Source: a bacterium EF100-94H03 bin56
GTDB lineage: Bacteria; Pseudomonadota; Alphaproteobacteria; SP197
Direction: 5' to 3'
Assembly: GCA_002238685.1 (NCBI GenBank)
Contig: MPMV01000006.1
Coordinates: 1 to 64,000, forward strand
DNA: 64,000 nucleotides
A program made the translations under genes and the position numbers. Of this stretch, positions 19,310-27,614 are shown one piece after another; position 1 is the stretch's first letter; each line of letters opens with the position of its first letter. The notes under the pieces are model-generated. The model saw nothing but the letters and a program-made list of their open reading frames with translations, did not search any database and was not told where the DNA came from.

Positions 19310-20833
19310 TCAGGCCGCCGGGAGTCTGCCGACACGAGGGTAGAGGGATTTCAGGCGTTCGTAGAGTTCCCGGTAGAGGCCATAGGCTTCCCGGTAGACG
19401 GATGAGGTTTCACCGTCGGGTTCGAAGACACGGTCCGTCCCGACGTAGGCGTTGATGCCGGCCCAGTCGTCAATGACGCCCACCCCCATGCCGGCGACAA
19501 AGGCGGCGCCGAGGCACGATCCCGGGTGATCGAACAGCCTCTCGATGGGCCGCTCGAGAACGTCGGCCGTGATCTGAACCCACAGATCGCTTGCCGCACC
19601 TCCGTCGCAGGCGACAACCCTGGTGACCTCCAGCCCCATGTCGTCGAACACATCGGCATGGTGCCGGAAGCCGAAGGCCACCGATTCAAGGGCCGCACGC
19701 CATACATGAGCGAGCCCGTGGTGCAGGCCGAGACCGGTCAGGGTGCCACGCGCATGGGGATCGTTGAGAGGTGTCTTCTCGCCCAGAAAGTAGGGAAGCA
19801 GGAGAACGCCGCCGGCCCCCGGGGGCAGATCCGCCGCCATGGCGTCAAGGAAGGCATGGACGGAACGTCCCTCCTGCGCAGCCTGTCCTGCCTCGGCTTT
19901 CGCAAGGTGGGTGGCGATCCAGTTGAGGACGCTGCCACTGGCGGCCATGCAGCCGTTCGAGAAGTGGAGACCGGGGACGATGTGATAATCGATGAACATG
20001 CGGGGGTCGGTCACCGGACTGGTGCATGACAGCAGGATGTCCCCTGCTCCCCCGTACTTGACGACCAGGTCGCCGTCCCGTGATGCGCCCGCCACGAAGG
20101 CGGAGGCGATGTGATCGGCGCACCCGGCCACAACCGGCGTACCGGCGGCCAGTCCCGTCTGTGACGCGGCATCGGATGTCACCTCCCCGACAACGTCATG
20201 GGAGGTGTGAAGTGGCGGCAGACTACCCGGCTCCAGTCCGGCGTGGGCGAGAAGACTGTCGTCAAGGGCGCCGGAGGCAAGATCCATGAATCCCGCTTCC
20301 AGCGCCCAGTTCCGCTCGATGGTCAGGGTCCCGCACAGCCTGGCGGTGATGTAGCTGTAGGAGCCCGTGATGGCGTGCATGCGATCCCGGTTGCCGGGTT
20401 CATGACGTTCCAGCCAGCGCAGTTTGGGTGCAATGATCTGCTGGTTGATGCTGCCGCCGGTAAGGGACAGGAACGCGTCGGCGTCCACGTCCCGCGCCAT
20501 CGCTCCTATCTCGTCGATCGCCCGGGCATCGTTCTGCTGGATCGAATGGCGTATCGCCAGACCGTCTTCATCGAGAAGGATGAGGGTGGGAACCATGCCC
20601 GTGACCCCGACACCGGCGATATCTTCCGCGCGTATGCCGCCGGCGCTGATCAGCTCCGGCACGATGGCGCAGACGTTGGCCCACCACAGGTTCGGGTCCT
20701 CCTCGGCCCAGTTGGGGTGATGCGAGAGAAGTTCGCTGGGCCTCGAGGCGATCGCCTGGACACCGCCCCTGCAGTCGACAAGGATGCCGATGGTTGACGT
20801 CGTGCCGATGTCGAGGCCGAGCAGAAAACTCAT
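19310..20833 (-). CDS. FGGY-family carbohydrate kinase (xylulokinase-like)
   Basis: Sugar kinase of 507 residues, last gene of a three-gene minus-strand operon. The N-terminal ATPase motif LLGLDIGTTSTIGILVD begins at residue 4; the C-terminal FGGY domain carries ACDGGAASDLWVQITADVLE and a further GAAFVAG loop. It phosphorylates a ketose or sugar alcohol; the sequence does not decide which. The start at 20833 shares its A with the TGA of the upstream BtpA-family gene (TGATG), so the two are translationally coupled. The stop lies seven bases from the convergent dioxygenase stop. Longer upstream readings in the same frame are not needed. Confidence 0.88.
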   Translation of the reverse strand: MSFLLGLDIGTTSTIGILVDCRGGVQAIASRPSELLSHHPNWAEEDPNLWWANVCAIVPELISAGGIRAEDIAGVGVTGMVPTLILLDEDGLAIRHSIQQNDARAIDEIGAMARDVDADAFLSLTGGSINQQIIAPKLRWLERHEPGNRDRMHAITGSYSYITARLCGTLTIERNWALEAGFMDLASGALDDSLLAHAGLEPGSLPPLHTSHDVVGEVTSDAASQTGLAAGTPVVAGCADHIASAFVAGASRDGDLVVKYGGAGDILLSCTSPVTDPRMFIDYHIVPGLHFSNGCMAASGSVLNWIATHLAKAEAGQAAQEGRSVHAFLDAMAADLPPGAGGVLLLPYFLGEKTPLNDPHARGTLTGLGLHHGLAHVWRAALESVAFGFRHHADVFDDMGLEVTRVVACDGGAASDLWVQITADVLERPIERLFDHPGSCLGAAFVAGMGVGVIDDWAGINAYVGTDRVFEPDGETSSVYREAYGLYRELYERLKSLYPRVGRLPAA

Positions 20834-21639
20834 CAGGAACGGCTCCTGGAAACGACCTCCATGAATCGGGCAACCCGGTCGCGATCGACCGGATTCCAGG
20901 TGTCGCCGGCGACCTTGAAATAGGTTCCGACGATACAGCCGTCGGCCACGGACAGAATGCCGGCGATGTTCGCCGCCGTGCAGCCCGTGTTGGCAAGGAC
21001 CGGAGTCTCCCCCACAGCGTCCTTGACCCGCGAGAGTTCGGATGCATCCACAGGTTGTCCGGTCATCGGTCCCGAGACCAGGACAGCGTCGGCCAGAGAG
21101 GAGAAGACGGCGCTCTCCGCCCGTGATTCGATCGATCTCGCGCCAACCGGCGACGCGAACTCCGCATTGATGTTGAAGAGAAGTTTCAGGTCGTCCCGCC
21201 CCAGGTCGTGACGCATTCTGAGCGCCCGGGCGGCATCGGGCTGCCACAGGCCCATGTCGGAATCATAGACTCCGGTAAAGATCTCCCGGGCGAAAACGGC
21301 GTCCGTGGCCACGGCGATGGCCACGGTTGCCACCGGGTCCCACAGGTAATCGACACCGAAGGGGACGGTGACACGTTCCTTGACGGCCTCGACGGCGGCG
21401 GTCATGGAGGCGAGCGATTCGGGCGAGGCTTCAAGCAAGTAGGGCCTGTCGCCCTCGTTGCCGAACATGATGCAGTCGACGCCTCCCCCCTGGAGGGCTT
21501 CGATGTCGCGCGACACATGATCGATGATGGCGGACATGCCCCCCACCGCATCATGCAATGGCGATCCCGGCAACGCCGGAAGATGCGCCATGGCGATCAC
21601 CGGTTTCCTGTTTCCCAATCGCTGCGCAAGCCATTCCAT
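20833..21639 (-). CDS. BtpA/SgcQ-family protein
   Basis: TIM-barrel protein of 268 residues of the BtpA/SgcQ family, known from photosystem I biogenesis in cyanobacteria (BtpA) and from sugar-utilisation operons in enterobacteria (SgcQ). Motifs visible: KPVIAMAHLPALPGSPLHD near the N-terminus, GGVDCIMFGNEGDRPY, GVDYLWDPVATVAIA, and VLANTGCTAANIAGIL with a C-terminal phosphate-binding-like DGCIVGTYFK. Being sandwiched between an SDR and an FGGY kinase favours a sugar-phosphate aldolase or isomerase-like role here. It starts 21 bases after the SDR stop. Confidence 0.85.
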   Translation of the reverse strand: MEWLAQRLGNRKPVIAMAHLPALPGSPLHDAVGGMSAIIDHVSRDIEALQGGGVDCIMFGNEGDRPYLLEASPESLASMTAAVEAVKERVTVPFGVDYLWDPVATVAIAVATDAVFAREIFTGVYDSDMGLWQPDAARALRMRHDLGRDDLKLLFNINAEFASPVGARSIESRAESAVFSSLADAVLVSGPMTGQPVDASELSRVKDAVGETPVLANTGCTAANIAGILSVADGCIVGTYFKVAGDTWNPVDRDRVARFMEVVSRSRS

Positions 21640-21660
21640 GCCCTGTTCTCCCGGAGTGGT

Positions 21661-22443
21661 TCAGTCCATCAGCACGCCACCACTGGCGTTGATCGATTCC
21701 CCGGTCAGGAACCGGGAAAGATCACTCGCCAGGAAGACGGCAATCGACGCAACATCGTCGGGCTCCTCGAGACGACCCAGCGGTGTGGCTGCAATGTACT
21801 CGTCGAGCACGGCCGCGGGCGTCATGCCGCGCAGCCTGCCTTCCCACGCGATCTCCCGCTCCTGCATCGATGTCCTGACGTACCCGGGGCACACGGCATT
21901 GACGCGGATGCCGCTGGCAGAGACCTCCCTTGCCAGTGACTGCGTGAACCCGACGACGGCAAACTTGCTGGCGGCGTAGTGGGCAAGGTAGGGCGCGCCG
22001 ATCTTGGCGGCGAGCGAGGCGGTATTGACGATGACACCCTCGATGCCCGCTGCAAGAAAATGCCGGACAGCCTCCCGGTTGGTGAGGAATACGCCCTTGG
22101 CGTTGACGGCCATGTTGGCGTCCCATTCCTCTTCCGTCAGGTCCCTGACGGCATTCATGGTGGAGATGCCGGCATTGGCGGCAACGAGATCGAGCCCTCC
22201 CATCCATTGCGCCGCTTCCTTGAAGACCCGCTCGGTAGCGCCGGCATCGGTGACATCGAGAGCATAGCCGCGAGCCCGTGATCCGAGATCCGCGGCCGCG
22301 GTGACGGCAGCCCCTCCGTCGATGTCGCTCAACGCCACCCGAGCCCCATCGCCATGGAAGGCCCTGGCGATGGCAAGACCGATTCCCCTGGCCGCACCGG
22401 TAACGAGAGCCCGTCTTCCGGCCAGCAGTCCCCTGTTCGTCAT
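21661..22443 (-). CDS. SDR-family NAD(P)-dependent oxidoreductase
   Basis: Classical short-chain dehydrogenase of 260 residues, first gene of the SDR-BtpA-kinase operon. Cofactor motif TGAARGIG (about 14-21), NAGIS, catalytic Ser in NTASLAAKIG and Tyr/Lys in YAASK, and a C-terminal ESINASGGVLMD. The start at 22443 follows GGGAGGAG closely; an in-frame ATG at 22458 is less likely. Likely oxidises a sugar or polyol hydroxyl before phosphorylation by the FGGY kinase. It is divergent from the amidohydrolase gene across about 120 bases. Confidence 0.9.
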   Translation of the reverse strand: MTNRGLLAGRRALVTGAARGIGLAIARAFHGDGARVALSDIDGGAAVTAAADLGSRARGYALDVTDAGATERVFKEAAQWMGGLDLVAANAGISTMNAVRDLTEEEWDANMAVNAKGVFLTNREAVRHFLAAGIEGVIVNTASLAAKIGAPYLAHYAASKFAVVGFTQSLAREVSASGIRVNAVCPGYVRTSMQEREIAWEGRLRGMTPAAVLDEYIAATPLGRLEEPDDVASIAVFLASDLSRFLTGESINASGGVLMD

Positions 22444-22566
22444 GTCTCCTCCCGTCACCGGCTTCGCCGGCCGCCACTATAGTGTCTGGTGGACGGATCG
22501 ACAGTGTTTTACCCGGTGCCGGTCTGATGCAAGAATGGCGGCAACACGCGGAAGGGCAATCTCTTC

Positions 22567-23757
22567 ATGCTCCACGATGTGGTCATTTCGGCCGATGCCC
22601 ACGTGGGTGAGCCCGATGCCATGCGGGCCAGGCTCCCGGAGCGCTATCGCGATCTGTTGCCGCGCCTCGAGAGCGATGTGAACGGCGACTTCAAGGTCAC
22701 GCTGGCTGGTGAGGATCTCCGGAATTCCACCGCCGAATCACTCGGCGAGATCGATCTCATGAAGGAGTTCCGCACCGATCCTTCGCAAGGCACGGACATC
22801 GACAGGCGCCTGCGCGACATGGCGCTGGAGGGTGTCGATGCTGCCGTGATGTTCCCCAACATCGGCCTTTCGCTGTCCGGTGGCAGAGGCCCCACGGCAT
22901 TCCACCACGCCTGGGCAAGGGCATGGAACGACTTCGTGTGGGACACGTTCGGTCCCTGGCAGCACCGCCTCAAGCCCGTCGCCATGATCGCTGTCGACGA
23001 TATCGACGAGATGATGAAGGAAGCCGAACGCGCCATCAGACTCGGATTCTGCACGCTCTTCCTGCCGGCCAATGTTCCCTGGCGGCCCTATCGCATGCCC
23101 GACTACGAGCCCCTGTGGTCCCTGGCCGAGGAAGCGGGCATTCCGCTCAACTTCCACGTCTTCAGCGGCAACCTCGCCCTTCACGCGGATTTCGTCGATC
23201 TCGGCGCCATGGATACGGACCGGTTCGCCGCCTACTCGGGTGTCATGGAACGACAGAGCGACTGGCCCGAAATGCTCAATTCCACGGTGCTGGGCATGGC
23301 CGCGGGCATGGCTCCGATCGTCGAGTTGACGGGTGCCGGCGTCCTCGAGAATCACCCGGACCTCAGGATCGTCGTCACGGAAGCGGAATGCGGCTGGCTG
23401 GCATGGGTTCTCCATGCCATGGACCAGATGCAGCGACAGCGTCACCTCGGCATGAAGAAACTGGACCTGCTCCCCAGTGAGTACTTCCTGCGCCAGGGCG
23501 CCATCACCATCACTGACGATCCCGTGGCCCTCAACAACGTGAAGTTCACGGGCAGCAACATCCTCGTGTGGGGTAACGACTATCCCCACGACGAGGGTTC
23601 CTGGCCGAAAAGCCGGCCCTTCATCAACCGGATTCGCGCGGAACTCGACCCCGAATCGGCACACCGGGTGCTCTGTGCCAACGCCGCGGAACTCTTCGGT
23701 TTCGATCTCGATCGCCTTCACAAGACCCGCGACGAGGTCATGCGCCACGCCGCCTGA
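22567..23757 (+). CDS. Amidohydrolase-2 family metal-dependent hydrolase/decarboxylase
   Basis: Protein of 396 residues of the amidohydro_2 TIM-barrel family, which includes ACMSD-type decarboxylases and lactonases. The N-terminal metal motif SADAHVGEP, a central strand IPLNFHVFSG with a metal-binding His, and a C-terminal WGNDYPHDEG with the catalytic Asp support the fold. The substrate is not evident. GGAAGGG precedes the ATG. Divergent from the SDR operon, so it may share control with it. Confidence 0.85.
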   Translation: MLHDVVISADAHVGEPDAMRARLPERYRDLLPRLESDVNGDFKVTLAGEDLRNSTAESLGEIDLMKEFRTDPSQGTDIDRRLRDMALEGVDAAVMFPNIGLSLSGGRGPTAFHHAWARAWNDFVWDTFGPWQHRLKPVAMIAVDDIDEMMKEAERAIRLGFCTLFLPANVPWRPYRMPDYEPLWSLAEEAGIPLNFHVFSGNLALHADFVDLGAMDTDRFAAYSGVMERQSDWPEMLNSTVLGMAAGMAPIVELTGAGVLENHPDLRIVVTEAECGWLAWVLHAMDQMQRQRHLGMKKLDLLPSEYFLRQGAITITDDPVALNNVKFTGSNILVWGNDYPHDEGSWPKSRPFINRIRAELDPESAHRVLCANAAELFGFDLDRLHKTRDEVMRHAA

Positions 23758-24052
23758 TCGCCGGAGTCACCGTCCTCGCGAACTGTCAGGTCGTTCCATG
23801 TGGCGTCGGCTAGGCCTCGCATGCCCGTGAACGCGTCCTTGCCTGGTCACCGTGGTCACGCATCCAGCCCGGCCATGCGCCACATACTCTCGCGTCGCGC
23901 GGCAGGGGCTGTCACTCGACCGGGCGCAGCGACGCGCCCGAGCGGCGGGGCCCGCCTCGAGGCGGGGCGAAGTGGCGCGCCCGACAGGCAGGACCTCTAC
24001 CTGGATGAGGGGAGACACTGGCGACTGTGGCCAGCGTCTCCACTCGTGATCA

Positions 24053-25192
24053 TCAGAAACCGGCTTTGACCTCGTCGAACTTGACGATCATCTTCTCCCG
24101 GATATCGGCGGGGATCTCGTCGTAGAAGTTGCCCTGGGCCATGAGGGCGACGGGATCGACGATACCAAGTGATTCGAGAACGTCCTGGGGCACCAGATCA
24201 TAGGTCTTCTCGTTCGAGTGACCATAGCCATAGGCTTCGATGAGATACTTGCCGACACGCGGTTCCATGGCGGCATTGAGGTAGTCGTAAATGAGGTCGT
24301 CAGACGACACCCCGCTCGACATGACCGTGAACCCGCAGATCCAGGTCATGATTCCCTCCTTGGGATTCATGAAGACCACCTCGATGTCCTGGTTCTTCAT
24401 CTCGATGATCGAACTGTTCCACGACCATGCTGCCACCACTTCCCCTGCGGCCATGGCCTGCTCGAATTCCGTGGGAGAGGACCAGTAGAACCGCACGTTC
24501 TGGTGAAGGGCACGGACAACTTCGGTGGCGTCGTCGATCTCCTCGTCAGTCATCTCGAAGATGTTTTCGGCACCGGTCAGGAGGCCACCGACCGCAAAGC
24601 TCGAGTCGACCGAGTCGTTCATCGCGATCTTGCCCTTCAGCTCCGGTCTGAGCAGGACACCATACGACTGTTCGTCCTCGCCGAGCGGAAGCAGGTCGGG
24701 CCTGTAGAGAATGGAGCTGTTGCCCCAGTCCCAGGGCAGGAAGTAGTACTCGCCCTCGATCTTGACCCCGCGGATGTCCTTGGTGGTCTGGAAGACGTCG
24801 TCCCAGGCCTCGATGCGTCCGACATCAAGTGGGCGCAGTGTGCCCGCGTCCCTCCAGCGCGCCACCGAACCACTGCACGGATGCGAGATGTCTGTCGGGA
24901 AACCGGAGCGCAGCTTCTGAAGCGCTTCCTCCTCTTCGGCAAAGAGCGTGAAGGCCGGAGGCGCACCGTGCTTGTCGAGGTATCCCGGGTAGAACTCGGG
25001 CAGTTCGTATCCCGCCCACTCGAAGACACTGAGTGCCGCGGGATCCGTGTTGGCCGAGGCACCTGACAACGGCAGGGTTGTCCCTGCGAGGCCGATACCT
25101 GTGGCAGCGAGTGTGCGGTGAAACTCCCGCCTGGAAACCTCGCCGCCAACAAGGTCGTCCACGAGACGTGTGGCCTTGGATTTACGATACAT
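24053..25192 (-). CDS. PotD-like extracellular solute-binding protein, Tat-exported
   Basis: Periplasmic binding protein of 379 residues resembling spermidine/putrescine receptors. The signal has a Tat motif (SRREFHRTLAATGIGLAGTT) with a preceding N-region of about 20 residues. Mature motifs include FEWAGYELPEFYPGYL, AWDDVFQTTKDIRG, YFLPWDWGNSSILYRPD and WICGFTVMSSG. It stands without its own permease or ATPase genes, so the partners lie elsewhere or it feeds a related system. About 300 bases on its 3' side carry no gene but hold GC-rich palindromes such as CGCCTCGAGGCG near 23954. Confidence 0.88.
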   Translation of the reverse strand: MYRKSKATRLVDDLVGGEVSRREFHRTLAATGIGLAGTTLPLSGASANTDPAALSVFEWAGYELPEFYPGYLDKHGAPPAFTLFAEEEEALQKLRSGFPTDISHPCSGSVARWRDAGTLRPLDVGRIEAWDDVFQTTKDIRGVKIEGEYYFLPWDWGNSSILYRPDLLPLGEDEQSYGVLLRPELKGKIAMNDSVDSSFAVGGLLTGAENIFEMTDEEIDDATEVVRALHQNVRFYWSSPTEFEQAMAAGEVVAAWSWNSSIIEMKNQDIEVVFMNPKEGIMTWICGFTVMSSGVSSDDLIYDYLNAAMEPRVGKYLIEAYGYGHSNEKTYDLVPQDVLESLGIVDPVALMAQGNFYDEIPADIREKMIVKFDEVKAGF

Positions 25193-25269
25193 GGTTATGT
25201 TTCTCCCTCGATTTCAGTCAGTGAACATGATCGGACATGGCGCGTGAAGGCAAGCAGCGGGAGACGTGA

Positions 25270-25767
25270 TCATGAATCGCTGCCGCCATCCATGGCACGC
25301 AGCGGCAGTCCGCGTTCGATCCAGCCTGGTCTGTGACCGTTCCCCATCATGCCTTCTGAAACATCGTAGACTTCCACAAATCCGTGCCGCCGCAGGATGT
25401 CGGCTGCCCGTGCCGAACGCACACCGGAGGCGCATATCGTCGCCAGGGGATGCGACAGGTCGCCATCAACCGCTTCAAGCACCGCGTCGACAAAGAAGGC
25501 CGCTCCCTCACCGGCAAGGCTGATGCCGATCGCCATTTCCGGCAAACCGGTGCTCAGCCATTCGTGGTCGGTTCTCACGTCGATGACGAGAAGGGCGTCG
25601 CGGCTCACCAGCGCCCAGGCGCTGTCGGCAGCCAATGTTCCGTCTCCGGCGCGGCCCAGCGCCAGGAAGAGAACAAGAACAGCAAGGGCCGGGCCGGCTG
25701 CGACGCCGATCCGGCCCTTGCCATGGCGCCGCGCGTGGCCGCGACGATGGAGTCTCTTGCCACGCAC
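25270..25767 (-). CDS. Exported rhodanese-domain protein
   Basis: Protein of 165 residues. A basic N-terminus and a hydrophobic stretch (AAGPALAVLVLFLALGRAG) form a signal peptide or anchor. It is followed by a single rhodanese domain: DALLVIDVRTDHEWLSTG and the active-site loop TICASGVRSARAADILRRHG, with the catalytic Cys present. Such domains carry sulfur as a persulfide or handle thiols. The start codon is GTG, 14 bases after the stop of the Cys-rich repeat protein, so both are in one transcript. An extracytoplasmic sulfur-handling protein beside a protein with 31 Cys points to a shared thiol or metal function (inference). Confidence 0.85.
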   Translation of the reverse strand: MRGKRLHRRGHARRHGKGRIGVAAGPALAVLVLFLALGRAGDGTLAADSAWALVSRDALLVIDVRTDHEWLSTGLPEMAIGISLAGEGAAFFVDAVLEAVDGDLSHPLATICASGVRSARAADILRRHGFVEVYDVSEGMMGNGHRPGWIERGLPLRAMDGGSDS

Positions 25768-25781
25768 AAGGCGCTGGATGA

Positions 25782-26555
25782 TCAGGACACCGACAGCGTG
25801 TACCGCCAGTTGCCGCTCGCCGAAACGGTATCGTCCGGAACGAACCGGTCGCCAGGATCCGTGGCGCCCGTGCCAACCGCACCGATTCCCTCACCGGCCA
25901 GGCCGGCAACATGCTCGAAGTCCCCATCGAACGTGGCAGGCACGTCACCCTGGGGCAGCAGTCCGGTACCATAGGCAGCGCTCGGCTCGCCCGTCAGGAC
26001 ATTCCAGGCAACCCTGGTTCCATCATCGGTCTGCCAGAGGCTGGCGCCGCACGGGTCTTCGCACACCGCGCACGGATTGCACGGATCTTCCTCGCACTCG
26101 GATGCGCAAGGATTGCAGGCTCCGCAGCCCGCTCCGCAACCACCGCAAGCACCACAGCCGCCGCACGCTCCACAGCCGGCCGCAAGGCCCGTCGCCGTCT
26201 CAAGGCTGGCGCCGCAGCCGCCGCAGCCCGCTGCGCAACCGCCACACGGGTCTTCACACACCGCACACGGATTGCACGGATCCTCCTCGCACTCGGATGC
26301 GCAAGGATTGCAGGCTCCGCAGCCCGCTCCGCAACCACCGCAGGCACCACAGCCGCCGCACGCTCCACAGCCGGCCGCAAGGCCCGTCGCGGGATCCGCC
26401 TCGGCCTCGGGATTTTCGAGGGCCATAGTGTAGGCGTAGGCAGCCGCCTTGCGCTGGCACATGCAAGCCGAGGCATCGAATGCCATGACGCTCCCGAGAC
26501 CGACCACCGCCGGAATCATGGTGGTCGTCAACAGTTTCCTTCTCAGTTTGCCCAT
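25782..26555 (-). CDS. Secreted cysteine-rich repeat protein (GCGAC/CNPC repeats)
   Basis: Protein of 257 residues, not a family I can name. A basic, hydrophobic N-terminus (LRRKLLTTTMIPAVVGLGSV) is followed by DASACMCQ, so export is likely. The centre has two copies of a block: GCGACGGCGACGGCGAGCGA, then CNPCASECEEDPCNPCAVCEDPC, offset by 65 residues. By my count there are 31 Cys, including four CNPC motifs. The C-terminal 70 residues lack Cys. GGAGGG lies nine bases before the start at 26555. Metal (copper, zinc) binding or thiol chemistry is likely. CNPC partly resembles the CxPxR motif used by formylglycine-generating enzymes, and a SUMF1-fold gene is divergently adjacent. Confidence 0.8.
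   Translation of the reverse strand: MGKLRRKLLTTTMIPAVVGLGSVMAFDASACMCQRKAAAYAYTMALENPEAEADPATGLAAGCGACGGCGACGGCGAGCGACNPCASECEEDPCNPCAVCEDPCGGCAAGCGGCGASLETATGLAAGCGACGGCGACGGCGAGCGACNPCASECEEDPCNPCAVCEDPCGASLWQTDDGTRVAWNVLTGEPSAAYGTGLLPQGDVPATFDGDFEHVAGLAGEGIGAVGTGATDPGDRFVPDDTVSASGNWRYTLSVS
26050..26195 (-). repeat. Internal direct repeat of Cys-rich gene, copy 1
   Basis: A 146-bp segment repeated 195 bp away (26245-26390) with about four mismatches by eye. It encodes the GCGAC and CNPC block. The near identity, including silent positions, indicates a recent duplication or ongoing conversion. Confidence 0.9.
26245..26390 (-). repeat. Internal direct repeat of Cys-rich gene, copy 2
   Basis: Second copy of the 146-bp coding repeat, 195 bp (65 codons) from the first. 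In protein order this copy comes first. The spacing keeps the reading frame. Confidence 0.9.
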
Positions 26556-26662
26556 GGGGTACAGACCCTCCGGTTTCGAGATCTTGAACCGGGTGCGCTC
26601 ATGCAGCACACCGCGCTGGAACTGTCATGATAGACGGACCCCGACAGGATGGGAAACCGGAA

Positions 26663-27580
26663 ATGACGCCATGGCGCTCTCGTGGTATGCGATGCACTAT
26701 GGGTGTTGTCGGGAAGGTTCCTGGTCCATTGCGCACGTTCCTTTGCGTCGCTCTTCTTGTTCTGCCGCATTTCGCCTCACCCATGGCGGGCGATGTGCCT
26801 CACCCCGAGGTCGTCATGATCGACGGGGGACCTTTCCTTGCCGGATCCGACACCGATGAGAGGGAATCGGCCTATCGTCTCGACGAGAAGGCCTATGGTC
26901 ACTCGCGAACCAGGCAATGGGGCTGGTACGACGATGACATGGATCGCCATGTCGTCGATCTCGCCACCTTCTTCATCATGAAGAACCTTGTCACCCAGGC
27001 CGACTATGCCCGGTTTGTCGAGGCCACGGGACACGCCGCGCCCGATGTCGACAGGCAGACATGGGACGGCTACGGACTGATCCATCCCTACCCTCGCACT
27101 CGGCCCTACGCCTGGGATGGCGGCATACCGCCGGCTGACAGGCTCGACCATCCGGTGGTTCTCGTGAGCCATGCCGACGCGACGGCGTATGCCCACTGGT
27201 TGTCAGGAGCAACCGGACGCGCGTGGCGCCTGCCGACAGCACTCGAGTGGGAGAAGGCTGCACGTGGCACGGATGGGCGGATGTTCCCCTGGAGCAACGA
27301 GTGGGACGCCACATTGCTCAACTCCCATGACCTTGGCCCCTTCTCGACGATGCCCGTGGGCTCGTTTCCGGAAGGCAAAAGCCCCTTCGGCATGCTGGAT
27401 GCTGCCGGGCAGGTGTTCGAGTGGACCGCCGATAAGCAGCGCCCGGGGCGATACTGGGTCAAGGGTGGCTCCTGGGATGATCGCGGTTGCGGTGTCTGCC
27501 GTCCGGCTGACCGCCATGGCCGGCCCGAGGACATCCGCCACATCCTCATCGGCTTCAGACTCGTTGCGGAAGATGGATGA
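26663..27580 (+). CDS. Exported SUMF1/FGE-fold protein
   Basis: Protein of about 305 residues with a signal peptide (PLRTFLCVALLVLPHFASPMAG) and a complete SUMF1 (formylglycine-generating enzyme-type) domain. Blocks: VVMIDGGPFLAGSDTDERES, VTQADYARFVEATGH, PVVLVSHADATAYAHWLSGA, WRLPTALEWEKAARG, GMLDAAGQVFEWTAD, and KGGSW...RGCGVCRPADR...IGFRLV. Two Cys in CGVC lie near the place where true FGE holds its copper-binding pair, but the spacing differs, so oxidase activity is uncertain. Start candidates are 26663, 26687 and 26699. The gene is divergent from the Cys-rich protein across about 107 bases, a likely shared promoter region. It is followed 34 bases later by a His-rich protein gene. Confidence 0.85.
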   Translation: MTPWRSRGMRCTMGVVGKVPGPLRTFLCVALLVLPHFASPMAGDVPHPEVVMIDGGPFLAGSDTDERESAYRLDEKAYGHSRTRQWGWYDDDMDRHVVDLATFFIMKNLVTQADYARFVEATGHAAPDVDRQTWDGYGLIHPYPRTRPYAWDGGIPPADRLDHPVVLVSHADATAYAHWLSGATGRAWRLPTALEWEKAARGTDGRMFPWSNEWDATLLNSHDLGPFSTMPVGSFPEGKSPFGMLDAAGQVFEWTADKQRPGRYWVKGGSWDDRGCGVCRPADRHGRPEDIRHILIGFRLVAEDG

Positions 27581-27614
27581 CCTTGCCTCGGACAGTCATC
27601 ACGGAGGGCTCGCC

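Noticed and set aside
25397-26428. Plus-strand frames opposite the Cys-rich gene
   Set aside because: They are Arg/Thr/Ala-rich mirrors of the GC-rich Cys codons; the minus strand has the signal peptide and ribosome site.
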